Shown: positions 41,837 through 51,790 of the stretch, piece after piece
Layout: each line of letters begins with the position of its first letter
Position numbering within the stretch: the first letter of the stretch is position 1
NCBI RefSeq assembly: GCF_003096635.1
Contig: NZ_QEKV01000001.1
Span: 71,534 to 135,533 of the forward strand
Reading direction: 5' to 3'
Length of the DNA: 64,000 nt
From: Ezakiella coagulans
Lineage (GTDB): Bacteria; Bacillota; Clostridia; Tissierellales; Peptoniphilaceae
Translations under genes and position numbers: made by a program
The notes under the pieces: model-generated
Databases searched by the model: none
Seen by the model: the letters and a program-made list of their open reading frames with translations, nothing else
Told to the model about the DNA's origin: nothing

Positions 41837-42630
41837 AATATGCATTTATGAGAAAAGCACTTCTGGTTGGATTATTTCTTTCTGTAATGGTTCCAGCCAT
41901 CGGTGTTGTAATGGTAAATAGAAAAACCTCAATGATCGGAGACGCACTTTCCCACGGGGCACTTGCCGGCGTAGGAATGGGACTCATACTTGGATTTGAT
42001 CCGCTTATAGGAATGATTATTATTTGCATAGTTGCAGCATATTTGATTGAATTTATAAGACATCGCTTTCCGCAATACGGAGATATGGCAACAGCAATAA
42101 TTATGAGTGTGGGGCTTGGTGCAGCATCGATACTTTCGGACTTCGCACCGGGCGGAACGTCGCTTCAGTCTTATCTATTCGGAAGCATTGCATCCGTTAC
42201 GATGAACGACGTTATAAATGCGTTCATTGTTTTTGTGCTTGTAGTGTTTGCAAGCATAAAAGAGTATGCCGGTTTACTTGCAATAGCGATTGACCCGAAC
42301 ACTGCAAGATTGTCGGGTGTAAAAGTAAAACGTGTAAACGCAGTGTTCACACTTTTGAGTGCGGTTACAATTGCAATGGCTGTAAAACTTGTAGGAGCAC
42401 TTATGGTGACTTCGCTTATTGTTCTTCCGGTTGCAACCACACTTATTTCATCGAGATCTTACAAAAGTACACTTATAATAACGACGGTTCTCGGAATTAT
42501 ATATATGATGTCGGGGATTGCCGCATCTTATTATTTTGACATAAAACCGGGCGGGGCAATTATTGTTGCTGCACTTTTGGGAATGCTGGCTTTTTGGATT
42601 TCAAAGAAAATAAGAGTAAAACAAAAATAG
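41830..42630 (+). CDS. Metal ABC transporter permease (second zinc system)
   Basis: 266 residues with eight or more membrane segments of the ABC-3 family. The cytoplasmic coupling motif is canonical (MIGDALSHGALAGVGMGL), and VGALMVTSLIVLPVATTLI is present. Unlike the permease of the minus-strand operon, it keeps the GDALSH sequence. It is the last gene of zinT-znuA-znuC-znuB. Confidence 0.92.
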   Translation: MLEYAFMRKALLVGLFLSVMVPAIGVVMVNRKTSMIGDALSHGALAGVGMGLILGFDPLIGMIIICIVAAYLIEFIRHRFPQYGDMATAIIMSVGLGAASILSDFAPGGTSLQSYLFGSIASVTMNDVINAFIVFVLVVFASIKEYAGLLAIAIDPNTARLSGVKVKRVNAVFTLLSAVTIAMAVKLVGALMVTSLIVLPVATTLISSRSYKSTLIITTVLGIIYMMSGIAASYYFDIKPGGAIIVAALLGMLAFWISKKIRVKQK

Positions 42631-42640
42631 TATTTAGAAA

Positions 42641-42666
42641 TAAAAGCGAATTGCCGCTTTTATTTT
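42641..42666 (+). terminator. Terminator after the second zinc operon
   Basis: TAAAAGCG/CGCTTTTA followed by TTTT. Confidence 0.8.
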
Positions 42667-42765
42667 ACATAAAGGCATGTTTATCTTATTATAAAAAAGA
42701 TATTAAAACTTAATACCGAACAAAAAAATAAAATATATAAATTCACAAAAAATGTGTATTCTACT

Positions 42766-42795
42766 TTGACAAATGTGTTATTTTCGTGTTATAAT
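42766..42795 (+). promoter_or_regulatory. Promoter of the proS T-box transcript
   Basis: Consensus TTGACA (42766-42771), an 18-bp spacer, then consensus TATAAT (42790-42795). Confidence 0.85.
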
Positions 42796-42801
42796 GTTTG
42801 T

Positions 42802-42987
42802 GAAAGAATAGTAGACATTTTTTTAGCCTGCAGAGAGTATCCGGTCGGTGAAAGGATATGGCGGAAGATGTTGAACCGGTCTTTTTATTTTGTATTTATA
42901 CACGGTTTGACGCGTTATAGTTTTTCGAGTATTAATTTTGAGTGGTACCGCGATTTATTCGCCTCAATTCGTTGGGGTGTTTTTTTA
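42802..42987 (+). promoter_or_regulatory. T-box leader controlling prolyl-tRNA synthetase
   Basis: The leader has AGAGAG near 42834 and a Stem I region with GGTGAAAG. The T-box core TGGTACCGCG (42943-42952) fits the consensus TGGNACCGCG. A competing terminator follows: CCTCAA-TTCG-TTGGGG (42962-42977) and a T-run. GAACCGG at 42873-42879 is a candidate specifier loop, which would present CCG (Pro) at 42876-42878; that assignment is inference. Uncharged tRNA-Pro would bind and allow read-through into proS and the genes behind it. Confidence 0.9.
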
Positions 42988-43009
42988 TATTATTTTTTGG
43001 GAGGAAACT

Positions 43010-44719
43010 ATGAGATTATCACAGCTTTATATGCCGACTCTAAGAGAAGCTCCGGCAGATGCGGAAATTATAAGTCACAAGCTAATGCTCCGTTCGGGCA
43101 TGATCAGAAAGTCATGTTCGGGGGTTTATTCTTATTTGCCGCTTGGCTTTAGAGTGCTTAGAAATATTGAAGAAATTGTAAGACGAAACATGGACGAGTT
43201 CGGTGGACAAGAAATCATAATGAGTGTTGTTCAACCTGCTGAAATTTGGCAAGAGTCAGGTCGTTGGGAAAAATATGGACCGGAAATGTTTAAAGTTAAG
43301 GACAGAAACGGACGTGATTTTTGTCTTGGACCTACAGCTGAAGAATATTTTACAACTCTTGTAAAAGACGAACTCACGAGCTACAAGTCGCTGCCTTTAA
43401 ATATTTATCAAATTCAACTCAAATACAGAGACGAAAAGAGACCGAGATTCGGTTTGAATCGTTCACGTGAATTTTTGATGAAGGACGCTTATACATTTGA
43501 CAGAGATCCGGAAGGAATGGCAAAAAGTTATCACAATATGGAAAATTGCTATGACAGCATTTTCACTGAGCTCGGTCTTGAATATGTAAAAGTTGACTCC
43601 GACTCGGGACAAATGGGCGGAAATATGACTATTGAGTTCCAAGCTCTTTCGGAAACGGGAGAAGGCGAACTTTTCTACACCGAAAATTATAAATTCGCAG
43701 CAACGGATGAAAAGTGCGAAGTAAATTACGAAGTAAAGTCTAAAAATGATGCGGAACTTCCGAAAGAAAAGAAGGAGACACCGGGCTGTAAAACAATTGA
43801 GGACGTCGCAAAATATTTAAATAAAACTCCGGAAGATTGTGTCAAAGCAATCGCAATAAAAGTTAAAGATGAGAAGTTTTTTGTTTTCATTCCGGGCGAT
43901 AGGGAACTCAATATGACGAAGTTCCAAAATTTTGCAGGTGTAAATGATTACGACATCGAAATGATGTCCGATGAAGACATCGTTTCTGCCGGAAGTGTGC
44001 CGGGATATATGGGACCGTTTAATCTTGACGGACGTGTGATTTTGGATAAGCGTATAAAGGAAATGAAGAATGTGGTCGTCGGTGCAAATGAAGAAGGCAT
44101 GCATTTTGTCAATGTAAACTTCGGACGCGATTTCGACGGAGAAGACGGCGGAGATCTTTTGATGGCAAGAGAAGGGGATATGGCTCCTGACGGAAGCGGA
44201 GAGCTCAAAGTTCGACGTGGAATCGAAGTCGGACAAATTTTCGGACTTGGAACAAAATATTCTGAATCTTTAGGTGCAGGATTTTTGGATGAAGACGGCG
44301 TTAAAAAGCCTTTCTGGATGGGAAGCTACGGCGTTGGAATATCAAGAACAATCACCGCAATCATCGAGCAAAATCACGACGATTTCGGAATCATTTGGCC
44401 GATAAATATTGCACCATATGAAGTTATTATAAGCGTCATGAATGTAAATGACGAAGAACAAGTAAAAGTTTCTGAAGAACTTTACAAAAATCTAAGTAAA
44501 AAATATACAGTTTTGATCGACGACAGAAGCGAAAGAGCAGGAGTTAAATTCAACGACCGTGACCTTATCGGAATTCCTTTAAGAATCACAGTCGGCAAGG
44601 GTGTCGCAGACGGAATGGTTGAATTTTCAAAGAGAATTACTCCGAAAGACAGAGTTGATGTAAAAATTGAAGATATAGAAAATGTTATTGAAGAAGAAAG
44701 GGGAAAATTATGTCGGTAA
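43010..44719 (+). CDS. proS: Prolyl-tRNA synthetase (bacterial type)
   Basis: 569 residues from the ATG at 43010 with GGGAGG upstream; an upstream extension runs into the T-box terminator and is rejected. It is a class II synthetase with motif 2 (KYRDEKRPRFGLNRSREFLMKDAYTFD is split across residues ~139-165) and motif 3 (GSYGVGISRTITAIIEQ, ~443). The bacterial editing insertion lies between (~225-380), and the C-terminal anticodon domain is present. It charges tRNA-Pro and is regulated by the T-box. Its 3' end overlaps gltX by 10 bp. Confidence 0.97.
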   Translation: MRLSQLYMPTLREAPADAEIISHKLMLRSGMIRKSCSGVYSYLPLGFRVLRNIEEIVRRNMDEFGGQEIIMSVVQPAEIWQESGRWEKYGPEMFKVKDRNGRDFCLGPTAEEYFTTLVKDELTSYKSLPLNIYQIQLKYRDEKRPRFGLNRSREFLMKDAYTFDRDPEGMAKSYHNMENCYDSIFTELGLEYVKVDSDSGQMGGNMTIEFQALSETGEGELFYTENYKFAATDEKCEVNYEVKSKNDAELPKEKKETPGCKTIEDVAKYLNKTPEDCVKAIAIKVKDEKFFVFIPGDRELNMTKFQNFAGVNDYDIEMMSDEDIVSAGSVPGYMGPFNLDGRVILDKRIKEMKNVVVGANEEGMHFVNVNFGRDFDGEDGGDLLMAREGDMAPDGSGELKVRRGIEVGQIFGLGTKYSESLGAGFLDEDGVKKPFWMGSYGVGISRTITAIIEQNHDDFGIIWPINIAPYEVIISVMNVNDEEQVKVSEELYKNLSKKYTVLIDDRSERAGVKFNDRDLIGIPLRITVGKGVADGMVEFSKRITPKDRVDVKIEDIENVIEEERGKLCR

Positions 44720-46164
44720 GATTACGTTTTGCGCCATCACCAACAGGTTGGCTTCACATAGGGGGACTAAGAACCGCACTTTTCAACTATTTATACGCAA
44801 AGAAAATGGGCGGACAATTTATTTTGAGAATTGAGGATACGGACAGAACAAGATATGTCGAAGGGGCTGTCGAAAATCTTTTGGATGCACTCAATTGGAG
44901 CGGCATCGAAAATGACGAAGGTCCGAAATATGTGGACGGCGAACTCAAAGAAGTCGGAGAATATGGACCTTATGTTCAATCAAACAGACTTCCGCTCTAC
45001 AGAAAATATGTAGATGAACTAATCGACAAGGGCTACGCATATTACTGTTTCTGCGACAAGGAAAGACTTGATGCTATAAGAGCTGAAAGGGAAGCAAAGG
45101 GTTTGATTCCGAGATATGACGGTTTCTGTCGTTCAATTCCTATTGAAGAAGCAAAGAAGCGTGTTGCAAACGGTGAACCTTATGTTGTAAGACTTAAATT
45201 AAACAAAAATGAAGACGTAACTTTTAACGATTTGGTTCGTGGGAAAATTACAATAAATACCGACGATATGGACGACCAAGTTCTTTTAAAGAGCGACGGT
45301 TTCCCGACCTACCACATGGCAGTTGTTGTTGACGACCATTTGATGGGCGTTACACACATCGTTCGTGGTGAAGAATGGCTTCCTTCAACTCCGAAACACG
45401 TTCTTCTTTATCGTGCACTCGGTTGGGAAGAACCGACTTATGTTCACCTTCCGACAGTTTTGAACAAATCGCGAAAGAAACTTTCGAAAAGAGAAGGAGA
45501 TGTTGCGGTAGGCGACTTCAGAAAAGCGGGATATCTTCCGGATGCTCTAATAAACTTCCTCGCTCTTATCGGATGGAGTCCTGACACTGAAGACGAAATT
45601 ATGTCGATGGACGAAATGATTAAAGAATTTTCATTTGAAAGAGTTTCAAAGACGGGCGGAATTTTTGACGTCGACAAACTCAATTGGATGAATGCACACT
45701 ATATCAGAAACAAGGAAAATGCTGAACTTCTTGACCTTGCAGCACCGTTTATGGAAGAAATCTTAGAAATTTCCCAAGAAGAAATCATGAACAATCGTGA
45801 ATACTACGAAATCATGATGGAAGCTGTAAAGGAAGACTGCGACACACTCAAAGTGGTTGCTGAAAAATGTAAGATGTTCACCGAAAGTGAAGTGCATTAT
45901 GACGAAGACACAAAAGAATGGCTCGAAAGCGAAGATATGCCTGTTTTAAAAGACGGCATCAGAAAACTTCTCGAAGGCAAGGAAATGACTTTGGAATATG
46001 CGGATGAGTTTATGAAACTTTTAAAGGCTGAAACCGGAGTTAAGGGTAAAAACTTGTTTATGCCGGTCAGATGTCTTCTCTCCGGAAAGGCAAAGGGACC
46101 TGATTTCGTTCACGTGCTTTACCTTTTGGGCAAGGATAAAATTTTAGAGAGGGTCAATAAATAA
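44710..46164 (+). CDS. gltX: Glutamyl-tRNA synthetase
   Basis: 484 residues, the usual length. Class I signatures are present: FAPSPTGWLHIGGLRTALF (HIGH region) and KKLSKREGD (KMSKS region, ~256-264). It is translationally coupled to proS (10-bp overlap) and to the following lipoprotein gene (1-bp overlap). Without a gatCAB or glnS gene nearby, it cannot be told from the window whether it also charges tRNA-Gln. Confidence 0.97.
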   Translation: MSVRLRFAPSPTGWLHIGGLRTALFNYLYAKKMGGQFILRIEDTDRTRYVEGAVENLLDALNWSGIENDEGPKYVDGELKEVGEYGPYVQSNRLPLYRKYVDELIDKGYAYYCFCDKERLDAIRAEREAKGLIPRYDGFCRSIPIEEAKKRVANGEPYVVRLKLNKNEDVTFNDLVRGKITINTDDMDDQVLLKSDGFPTYHMAVVVDDHLMGVTHIVRGEEWLPSTPKHVLLYRALGWEEPTYVHLPTVLNKSRKKLSKREGDVAVGDFRKAGYLPDALINFLALIGWSPDTEDEIMSMDEMIKEFSFERVSKTGGIFDVDKLNWMNAHYIRNKENAELLDLAAPFMEEILEISQEEIMNNREYYEIMMEAVKEDCDTLKVVAEKCKMFTESEVHYDEDTKEWLESEDMPVLKDGIRKLLEGKEMTLEYADEFMKLLKAETGVKGKNLFMPVRCLLSGKAKGPDFVHVLYLLGKDKILERVNK

Positions 46165-47759
46165 TGAAAAAGGTTTTGCCTTTAATTATTTGCATTCTCG
46201 CTCTTATTTTCACTTCATGTACGAAAAAAAAGAGCGAGAAGCTTTATCCTGTTCTAAAATATACGGACAACGATGCAAGCTATGTTTTTATTAACAAAGA
46301 TAATGAAGTAAAAATTGACAAACACTATGACGATGTTTTGAAAGCATTTGAAGGCGATTATGCGGTTGTAATTGAAAATGGCAAAGTTTCAATTATCAAC
46401 CGTGAAGGAGAAGATGTGCTTTCGGGCATTGAAAATGTTTATCAAATAAAAGACGGGTTAGTCACAGTAAAAAATAAGGACAAGACTGATCTTATTGATT
46501 TAAAAACCAAAGATGTGCTCATGACATACGACTATATTTTGATCGGCGAAAACAAGATTTTCTCATATCTTGACGGCGATAAGTGGGGATACAGAAATCT
46601 TGACGGCGAAAAAACTCTTGCACCGCAATTTGAAGAGGCATATCCTTTCGGAAAGAATGCGGGAGTTGCTGTTAAAGACGGCAAGGCTGTGATTATTGAT
46701 GGTGATATGAATGTCAAGGAAACAAATTATACTGAAAGCTACAAGATTAACGACGAAACAATTCTTGCGAGAGAAGGCAACAGACAACTTCTTCTCGATT
46801 TGAACGGAGAAGTTGTGAATCCGGAAGTGAAGGGCGATTTGACCGAAGTTTACGGCGGCATGTACACTGTTTTCGACAGAAAGAACGGCGAACTCGTGAA
46901 AAAAGTATATACTTTGAAGGGTGAACCTGTTTCAGACGAAGTGTTTACCGATGTCAGACTTCTTGGAAACGGTTTCTTTGCTGCAAACAACGGCGAACTT
47001 TTTGCACTATACAGCGAAAAGGACGGCAGAGTTACGGATTTTAAATACGACTTTTTGAGTGCAGAATCTTTTGATGTTAACGGCGGATTTGTTACGGGTG
47101 TTTCGAACGGAGTCGGAGAAATTCTCGATAAAAACGGAAATCTCAAGAAGACTGTTGGAGAAAACATCGATTCGATTATGAAAGATGAAAATCTTATCAT
47201 CACATCCGACTACGGTAAGATAACATATTTTGACCAAGACGGAAATGTTATCGAGAAAAGTCCGAAGATTAATCCGGTAGGAACTGTAAAAATGTTGATT
47301 GATGAAAAAGACGGTAAAAATTATTTGTTTATCGTTTCGAAAGATACGAACGAAAAGTTGAACGCATCTTTAAAATCAATCGCCGACAGAATTACAACCG
47401 AAAAAAATGTGACTTATGACTACAGACTTGAAGGGGATATTTTGTATGCGACATTAAAGGCACACGACAAGAACTACCCATTCATGGTCGACATATACAC
47501 CAGTGAAGTCGTTGATGCAAAGGATATTTTCATCGACGAAGCGGCAATGAAATCTATTGTAGATCAAAAGAAAACTGAAGAAAATATGCAAGGCGATGTG
47601 GAACTTGTGTGCTTCTCTTTTGAAAATGAGTTAAAAATGGTTTTAAGAAGTGACAAGGAATATTTTGTTGACATTCCGAGAGAAGAAATTGAGAAATATC
47701 TCGATTTGACGGGGGGAGAATTCTTCAAAAGTTTGCTCGCTCCAAAGATAAATAAGTAG
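46164..47759 (+). CDS. WG-repeat-like lipoprotein
   Basis: 531 residues. The lipobox is FTSC (Cys18). Repeated beta units of ~40 residues with the W/Y-G-Y pattern follow, the clearest being KWGYRNLDGEKTLAPQFEEAYPF, as in WG-repeat (KWG) surface proteins. The last ~150 residues form a separate alpha/beta part with MVDIYTSEVVDAKDIFIDEA, similar in outline to DUF3298-type domains. The function is unknown; it is probably a cell-surface protein. Its presence inside a translation-gene operon may reflect simple co-transcription. Confidence 0.7.
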   Translation: MKKVLPLIICILALIFTSCTKKKSEKLYPVLKYTDNDASYVFINKDNEVKIDKHYDDVLKAFEGDYAVVIENGKVSIINREGEDVLSGIENVYQIKDGLVTVKNKDKTDLIDLKTKDVLMTYDYILIGENKIFSYLDGDKWGYRNLDGEKTLAPQFEEAYPFGKNAGVAVKDGKAVIIDGDMNVKETNYTESYKINDETILAREGNRQLLLDLNGEVVNPEVKGDLTEVYGGMYTVFDRKNGELVKKVYTLKGEPVSDEVFTDVRLLGNGFFAANNGELFALYSEKDGRVTDFKYDFLSAESFDVNGGFVTGVSNGVGEILDKNGNLKKTVGENIDSIMKDENLIITSDYGKITYFDQDGNVIEKSPKINPVGTVKMLIDEKDGKNYLFIVSKDTNEKLNASLKSIADRITTEKNVTYDYRLEGDILYATLKAHDKNYPFMVDIYTSEVVDAKDIFIDEAAMKSIVDQKKTEENMQGDVELVCFSFENELKMVLRSDKEYFVDIPREEIEKYLDLTGGEFFKSLLAPKINK

Positions 47760-47767
47760 GTGATTTT

Positions 47768-49084
47768 TTGGAAGGCATAATTAAAGAACTTCAATTCAAC
47801 AAAAAAGTTCTGATTGAGTCCGAAGGAAAAGTTTATGAATCAAAGGGCGGTTTCCCGGGGGAAACTGTCCTATTTAAAAATAAGCGAAGAAAAAAAGCGA
47901 ATATTTTAGAAATTGTGAAATCGCCGTATGTCAAAAATACGAGTTGTGATGTTGTTGACAGATGCGGTGGTTGCAGATTTCGAGAAATCCCTTATGAAGA
48001 TGAACTGAAAATAAAAAACAACGAAATGAAAAGACTTTTCTCGCCACTCGAAAAAAGAGACGGCACGGAGATTTTGGAAATTCATTCGCCGGAAAAAGTT
48101 TTGAGATATAGAAACAAAATGGAATACAGCTTCGGCAACGAAGAAAAGGACGGACCGTTAAAACTCGGACTTCATGAAAAGAGCATGTTCTACAATATTG
48201 TCGAAGGTGCGGATTGCTTGATTGTGCCAAAGGATATGGACACGATAAGGAGCGAGGTGAAAGATTTTTTCCTTAAATGCGGCGAAACTTTTTACCACAA
48301 GATGACGAAAGACGGTTTTTTGAGACACTTAATTGTGAGACACTCTGTTTTTTATGATGAATATATGGTAAATCTTGTCACGACAAGCGTTCATCCGCTT
48401 GACGAAGAGTTCAAGGAGTTTTTGCTTTTACTAAACGATAAACTCGAGGGCAAAATCACGACGATTTATCACACCATAAACGATTCGCTGAGCGATGCGG
48501 TTGTGCCGGAAAAACTCATACTTTTATATGGAGCGGGATTTTTAAGGGAAAGACTTTTTGATTTGGACTTTAATGTGGGTCCTTTTTCGTTTTTTCAAAC
48601 AAATTCAACTGCAGCTGAAGAGCTTTATTCATATGTAAAGGATCACTTAAAAAAGACCGGCGTGCTTTGGGATTTGTATGCGGGAAGTGCGGTCATCGGA
48701 CAAGTATTGAGCGATATGGCAAGCGAGGTCATAAGCGTTGAAATCAATCCGGAAAATGTGAAGGACGGCGAGGATACAATCGAGAAAAACGGCATTAAAA
48801 ACGTTAAGATGGTTCTTGCCGACTGCAAAGAATTCGTAAAAACTACAGAGACAAAAGCTGATACAATTATTATAGATCCGCCAAGAGCCGGCATCCACAA
48901 AGATGTGCTTCAGGCAATTGATGAAAGCAGAGTTAATCAAGTTATTTATGTAAGCTGCAATCCGGTGACACTAAAAAATGATTTGATGGAAATGAAAAAT
49001 TATAAAGTTTTGAGTGTAAAAGGATTTAACAATTTTGCCGGCACTTTGAATATTGAGAGTGTCGCTATTTTAGAAAAGAGATAA
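47768..49084 (+). CDS. 23S rRNA (uracil-5-)-methyltransferase, RlmD/RlmCD type
   Basis: 438 residues, starting at TTG 47768 after AGGTGA. A short TRAM-like N-terminus is followed by the iron-sulfur cysteines CDVVDRCGGCRF (C-x5-C-x2-C). SAM-binding elements (GPFSFFQTN, LWDLYAGSAVIGQVLSD, IIIDPPRAG) and the catalytic YVSCNPVTL (Cys ~385) follow. It belongs to the TrmA/RumA family that makes m5U in 23S rRNA; Gram-positive homologues often do both U747 and U1939. It lies 8 bp after the WG-repeat gene. Confidence 0.9.
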   Translation: MEGIIKELQFNKKVLIESEGKVYESKGGFPGETVLFKNKRRKKANILEIVKSPYVKNTSCDVVDRCGGCRFREIPYEDELKIKNNEMKRLFSPLEKRDGTEILEIHSPEKVLRYRNKMEYSFGNEEKDGPLKLGLHEKSMFYNIVEGADCLIVPKDMDTIRSEVKDFFLKCGETFYHKMTKDGFLRHLIVRHSVFYDEYMVNLVTTSVHPLDEEFKEFLLLLNDKLEGKITTIYHTINDSLSDAVVPEKLILLYGAGFLRERLFDLDFNVGPFSFFQTNSTAAEELYSYVKDHLKKTGVLWDLYAGSAVIGQVLSDMASEVISVEINPENVKDGEDTIEKNGIKNVKMVLADCKEFVKTTETKADTIIIDPPRAGIHKDVLQAIDESRVNQVIYVSCNPVTLKNDLMEMKNYKVLSVKGFNNFAGTLNIESVAILEKR

Positions 49085-49103
49085 AATTCAGAAAGGAGAA
49101 ATT

Positions 49104-51023
49104 ATGTCTGAAAATTATTATGTAACAACGCCTATATATTATCCGAACGGAAATCTTCACATCGGCCACACATATACGACCATCGTCGCCGATGTTATAA
49201 AGAGATTTAAAAAGTTAGAGGGTAATGACGTTTTCTTTGTAACGGGCACCGACGAGCACGGACAAAAAATTGCGGAAGCTGCAAAGAAGGCAGGAATAAC
49301 GCCGCTTGAATTTACAGACGCGATTGTCGATACTACAAAAAAACTTTGGAAATCGCTCAACATCGACTACGACGTTTTTGAAAGAACCACGTCTGAAAAG
49401 CACGAAGCGCTCGTACAAAAGGTATTTAAAAAGTTATACGACCAAGGCGACATCTACAAGGCAAACTACAGCGGACTTTACTGTGTGCCTTGTGAAGCAT
49501 ATTTCACTGAAGCACAGGCAACCGACGGACACATTTGTCCGGACTGCGGAAGAGAACTCACAAAGAGAGACGAAGAAAGCTATTTCTTCAGACTTTCAAA
49601 GTATAAGGACCAAGTTGCCGAATATATAAAAAATGCGGACATTGAGCCGGAATATATAAAAGATGAAATTTTAAACGGTTTTATGAAAGACGGACTCGAA
49701 GATTTGTCCGCTTCTAGAACTGCAATCGATTGGGGCGTAAAAGTTCCGTTTGACGAAAAACACGTCGTCTATGTTTGGGTTGACGCACTTCTTTGCTATC
49801 TTTCGGGCATCGGTTATATGGAAAACGACGAGCTCTTTAATAAGTTCTGGCCATGCGACTTACACCTTGTTGGACGTGAAATTGTAAGATTCCACATTGT
49901 AATTTGGCCGGCAATTTTGATGGCACTTGGGCTTCCGCTTCCGAAAAAAGTTTTCGCACACGGATGGATTTTGTTTGACAACGACAAGATGAGTAAATCA
50001 AAGGGCAATGTCTATTATCCGGAACCGATTGTCGAAACGCTCGGTGCGGACACATTGAGATATTTCATTTTGAGAGAATTCAGTTTCGGCAGCGACGGAA
50101 ACTTTACAATTGATAAAATTGTTCAAAGATACAATTCGGATCTCGTAAATGACCTTGGAAATCTCGTTTCAAGAACGCTTGCGATGATTGAAAAATATTT
50201 TGACGGAGTAATTCCGGAGCCGGGAACAAAAGAAGAAATCGACGGAGAAATTTTCGAAGAAATCGAAAGAGCAAAGGACGCATTCTATAAAGAAATGAAC
50301 GATCTTAAGTTCAACTTTGCTCTCGAAGATGTTTTCAAACTCATTCGTCGTGCAAACAGATATATCGACGAAACCGAGCCATGGAAACTTGCAAAAGAAG
50401 ATGTCGAAAGATTAAAAACGGTTCTTTACAATCTTTCAATTTCAATTGTCGAATCTGCAAAGATGCTCACGCCGATTATGCCATCTACAACCGAAAAGAT
50501 TTTTGAAAAATTCGGCATTGAAGGAATCGATGGAGAAATCAAAGCAGGTCTTAAAGTTACAAAGGGCGAAAACTTGTTTGATCGTGCCGACGACGATACC
50601 GCCGAAAAAATCACAAAGAAAAATACAGAACTTTTTGATGAAAGACAGAAAAAAATCGGAAATAAAAAAGAACTTTCCGAAAAACTTGTGGAAAATAAAT
50701 CGGAAATTGAATTTGAAGATTTTGAAAAATGCGATTTAAGAGTCGGAAAAATTATCGACGTTAAGCCGCACAAAAACGCAGACAGACTCTATGTTCTGAC
50801 AGTCGATGTCGGAGGCGAAGAAAGAACTGTCGTTTCGGGAATAAAGGACCATTTTAAACCGGAAGAACTTTTGGGCAAGGAAGCTGTGTTCATTCTAAAC
50901 ATCAAACCTGTAAATTTACGTGGTGTAAAGAGCGAAGGCATGATTCTTGCAGCTGAAAAAGACGGCAAGCTCACACTTATGAAACCGTGGAGCGAAGGAT
51001 TTACAGGAGCGGGGCTCAGATAA
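49104..51023 (+). CDS. metG: Methionyl-tRNA synthetase
   Basis: 639 residues. Class I motifs are YYPNGNLHIGHTYT and KMSKSKGN (~296-303). A zinc knuckle is visible at ~127-148 (CVPCEAYF ... CPDC). The C-terminal tRNA-binding (EMAP/Trbp111-like) domain starts FEKCDLRVGKIIDVKPHKNADRLY. It charges tRNA-Met. The stop shares a base with the ATG of tatD. Confidence 0.97.
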   Translation: MSENYYVTTPIYYPNGNLHIGHTYTTIVADVIKRFKKLEGNDVFFVTGTDEHGQKIAEAAKKAGITPLEFTDAIVDTTKKLWKSLNIDYDVFERTTSEKHEALVQKVFKKLYDQGDIYKANYSGLYCVPCEAYFTEAQATDGHICPDCGRELTKRDEESYFFRLSKYKDQVAEYIKNADIEPEYIKDEILNGFMKDGLEDLSASRTAIDWGVKVPFDEKHVVYVWVDALLCYLSGIGYMENDELFNKFWPCDLHLVGREIVRFHIVIWPAILMALGLPLPKKVFAHGWILFDNDKMSKSKGNVYYPEPIVETLGADTLRYFILREFSFGSDGNFTIDKIVQRYNSDLVNDLGNLVSRTLAMIEKYFDGVIPEPGTKEEIDGEIFEEIERAKDAFYKEMNDLKFNFALEDVFKLIRRANRYIDETEPWKLAKEDVERLKTVLYNLSISIVESAKMLTPIMPSTTEKIFEKFGIEGIDGEIKAGLKVTKGENLFDRADDDTAEKITKKNTELFDERQKKIGNKKELSEKLVENKSEIEFEDFEKCDLRVGKIIDVKPHKNADRLYVLTVDVGGEERTVVSGIKDHFKPEELLGKEAVFILNIKPVNLRGVKSEGMILAAEKDGKLTLMKPWSEGFTGAGLR

Positions 51024-51790
51024 TGTATTCATTTATTGACGCACATGCACACTATGATGACGAAAAATATGATGAGGACAGGGATGAGATTATAAATTCG
51101 CAGTTTCAAAACGGCGTGCTTGCAATTGTAAATGCTTCAAGTGATCTTGCAAGCTCGAAAGCATCGTTTGAACTTGCACAAAAATACGACAAAATTTATG
51201 CGGTTGTGGGTTGTCATCCACACGAAGCTGACGGTTTTTCAGAAGATGACATCGAAGTCTATAAGGAAATGCTTAAAAATGATAAAGTTGTCGGAGTGGG
51301 CGAGTGCGGACTCGACTACCACTACGATTTGTCGGAAAGAGATGTGCAAAAACGAGTTTTTCATAGAATGATTGAATTTGCAGATGAAAATAATGAGCCA
51401 CTTGTCATTCACTCGAGAGATGCGGTCGAAGACACGCTCACAATGCTCCGTTCGCTAAGACACGGCGAGAAAACGTTGATTCATTGTTTCACGGGTGCGA
51501 AAGAAGTTGCGAGAGAATATTTGAATCTCGGATATTTTCTATCAATCGGCGGCGCCGTCACTTTTAAAAATGCGAGACATGTTGTCGAATCGGTTGAATA
51601 TGCACCGCTCGACAGACTTCTTCTGGAAACCGATGCACCATATATGACGCCGGTTCCTTATAGAGGCAAGAGAAATCTCTCTGTTTATATTGAAAATGTC
51701 ATAAATAAAATTGCTGAAATAAAAAATGTGACGCCCGAAGAAGTCGCTGAAATAACCACAAAGAATGCAAGGTTTTTCTATGGAATCTAA
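51023..51790 (+). CDS. tatD: TatD-family metal-dependent nuclease
   Basis: 255 residues from the ATG at 51023; the longer frame only overlaps metG. TatD signatures are FIDAHAHYDD (metal His pair), GVGECGLDYHY, PLVIHSRDA, IHCFTG and LLETDAPYMTPVPYRGKRN. It is a 3'-5' DNase/amidohydrolase-fold enzyme. The order metG-tatD-rnmV-rsmA is a conserved Firmicute arrangement. Confidence 0.95.
   Translation: MYSFIDAHAHYDDEKYDEDRDEIINSQFQNGVLAIVNASSDLASSKASFELAQKYDKIYAVVGCHPHEADGFSEDDIEVYKEMLKNDKVVGVGECGLDYHYDLSERDVQKRVFHRMIEFADENNEPLVIHSRDAVEDTLTMLRSLRHGEKTLIHCFTGAKEVAREYLNLGYFLSIGGAVTFKNARHVVESVEYAPLDRLLLETDAPYMTPVPYRGKRNLSVYIENVINKIAEIKNVTPEEVAEITTKNARFFYGI

Noticed and set aside
42754-43152. 132-codon frame across the proS leader
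   Set aside because: It runs through the promoter, T-box and start of proS in another frame; the leader is explained by the T-box.
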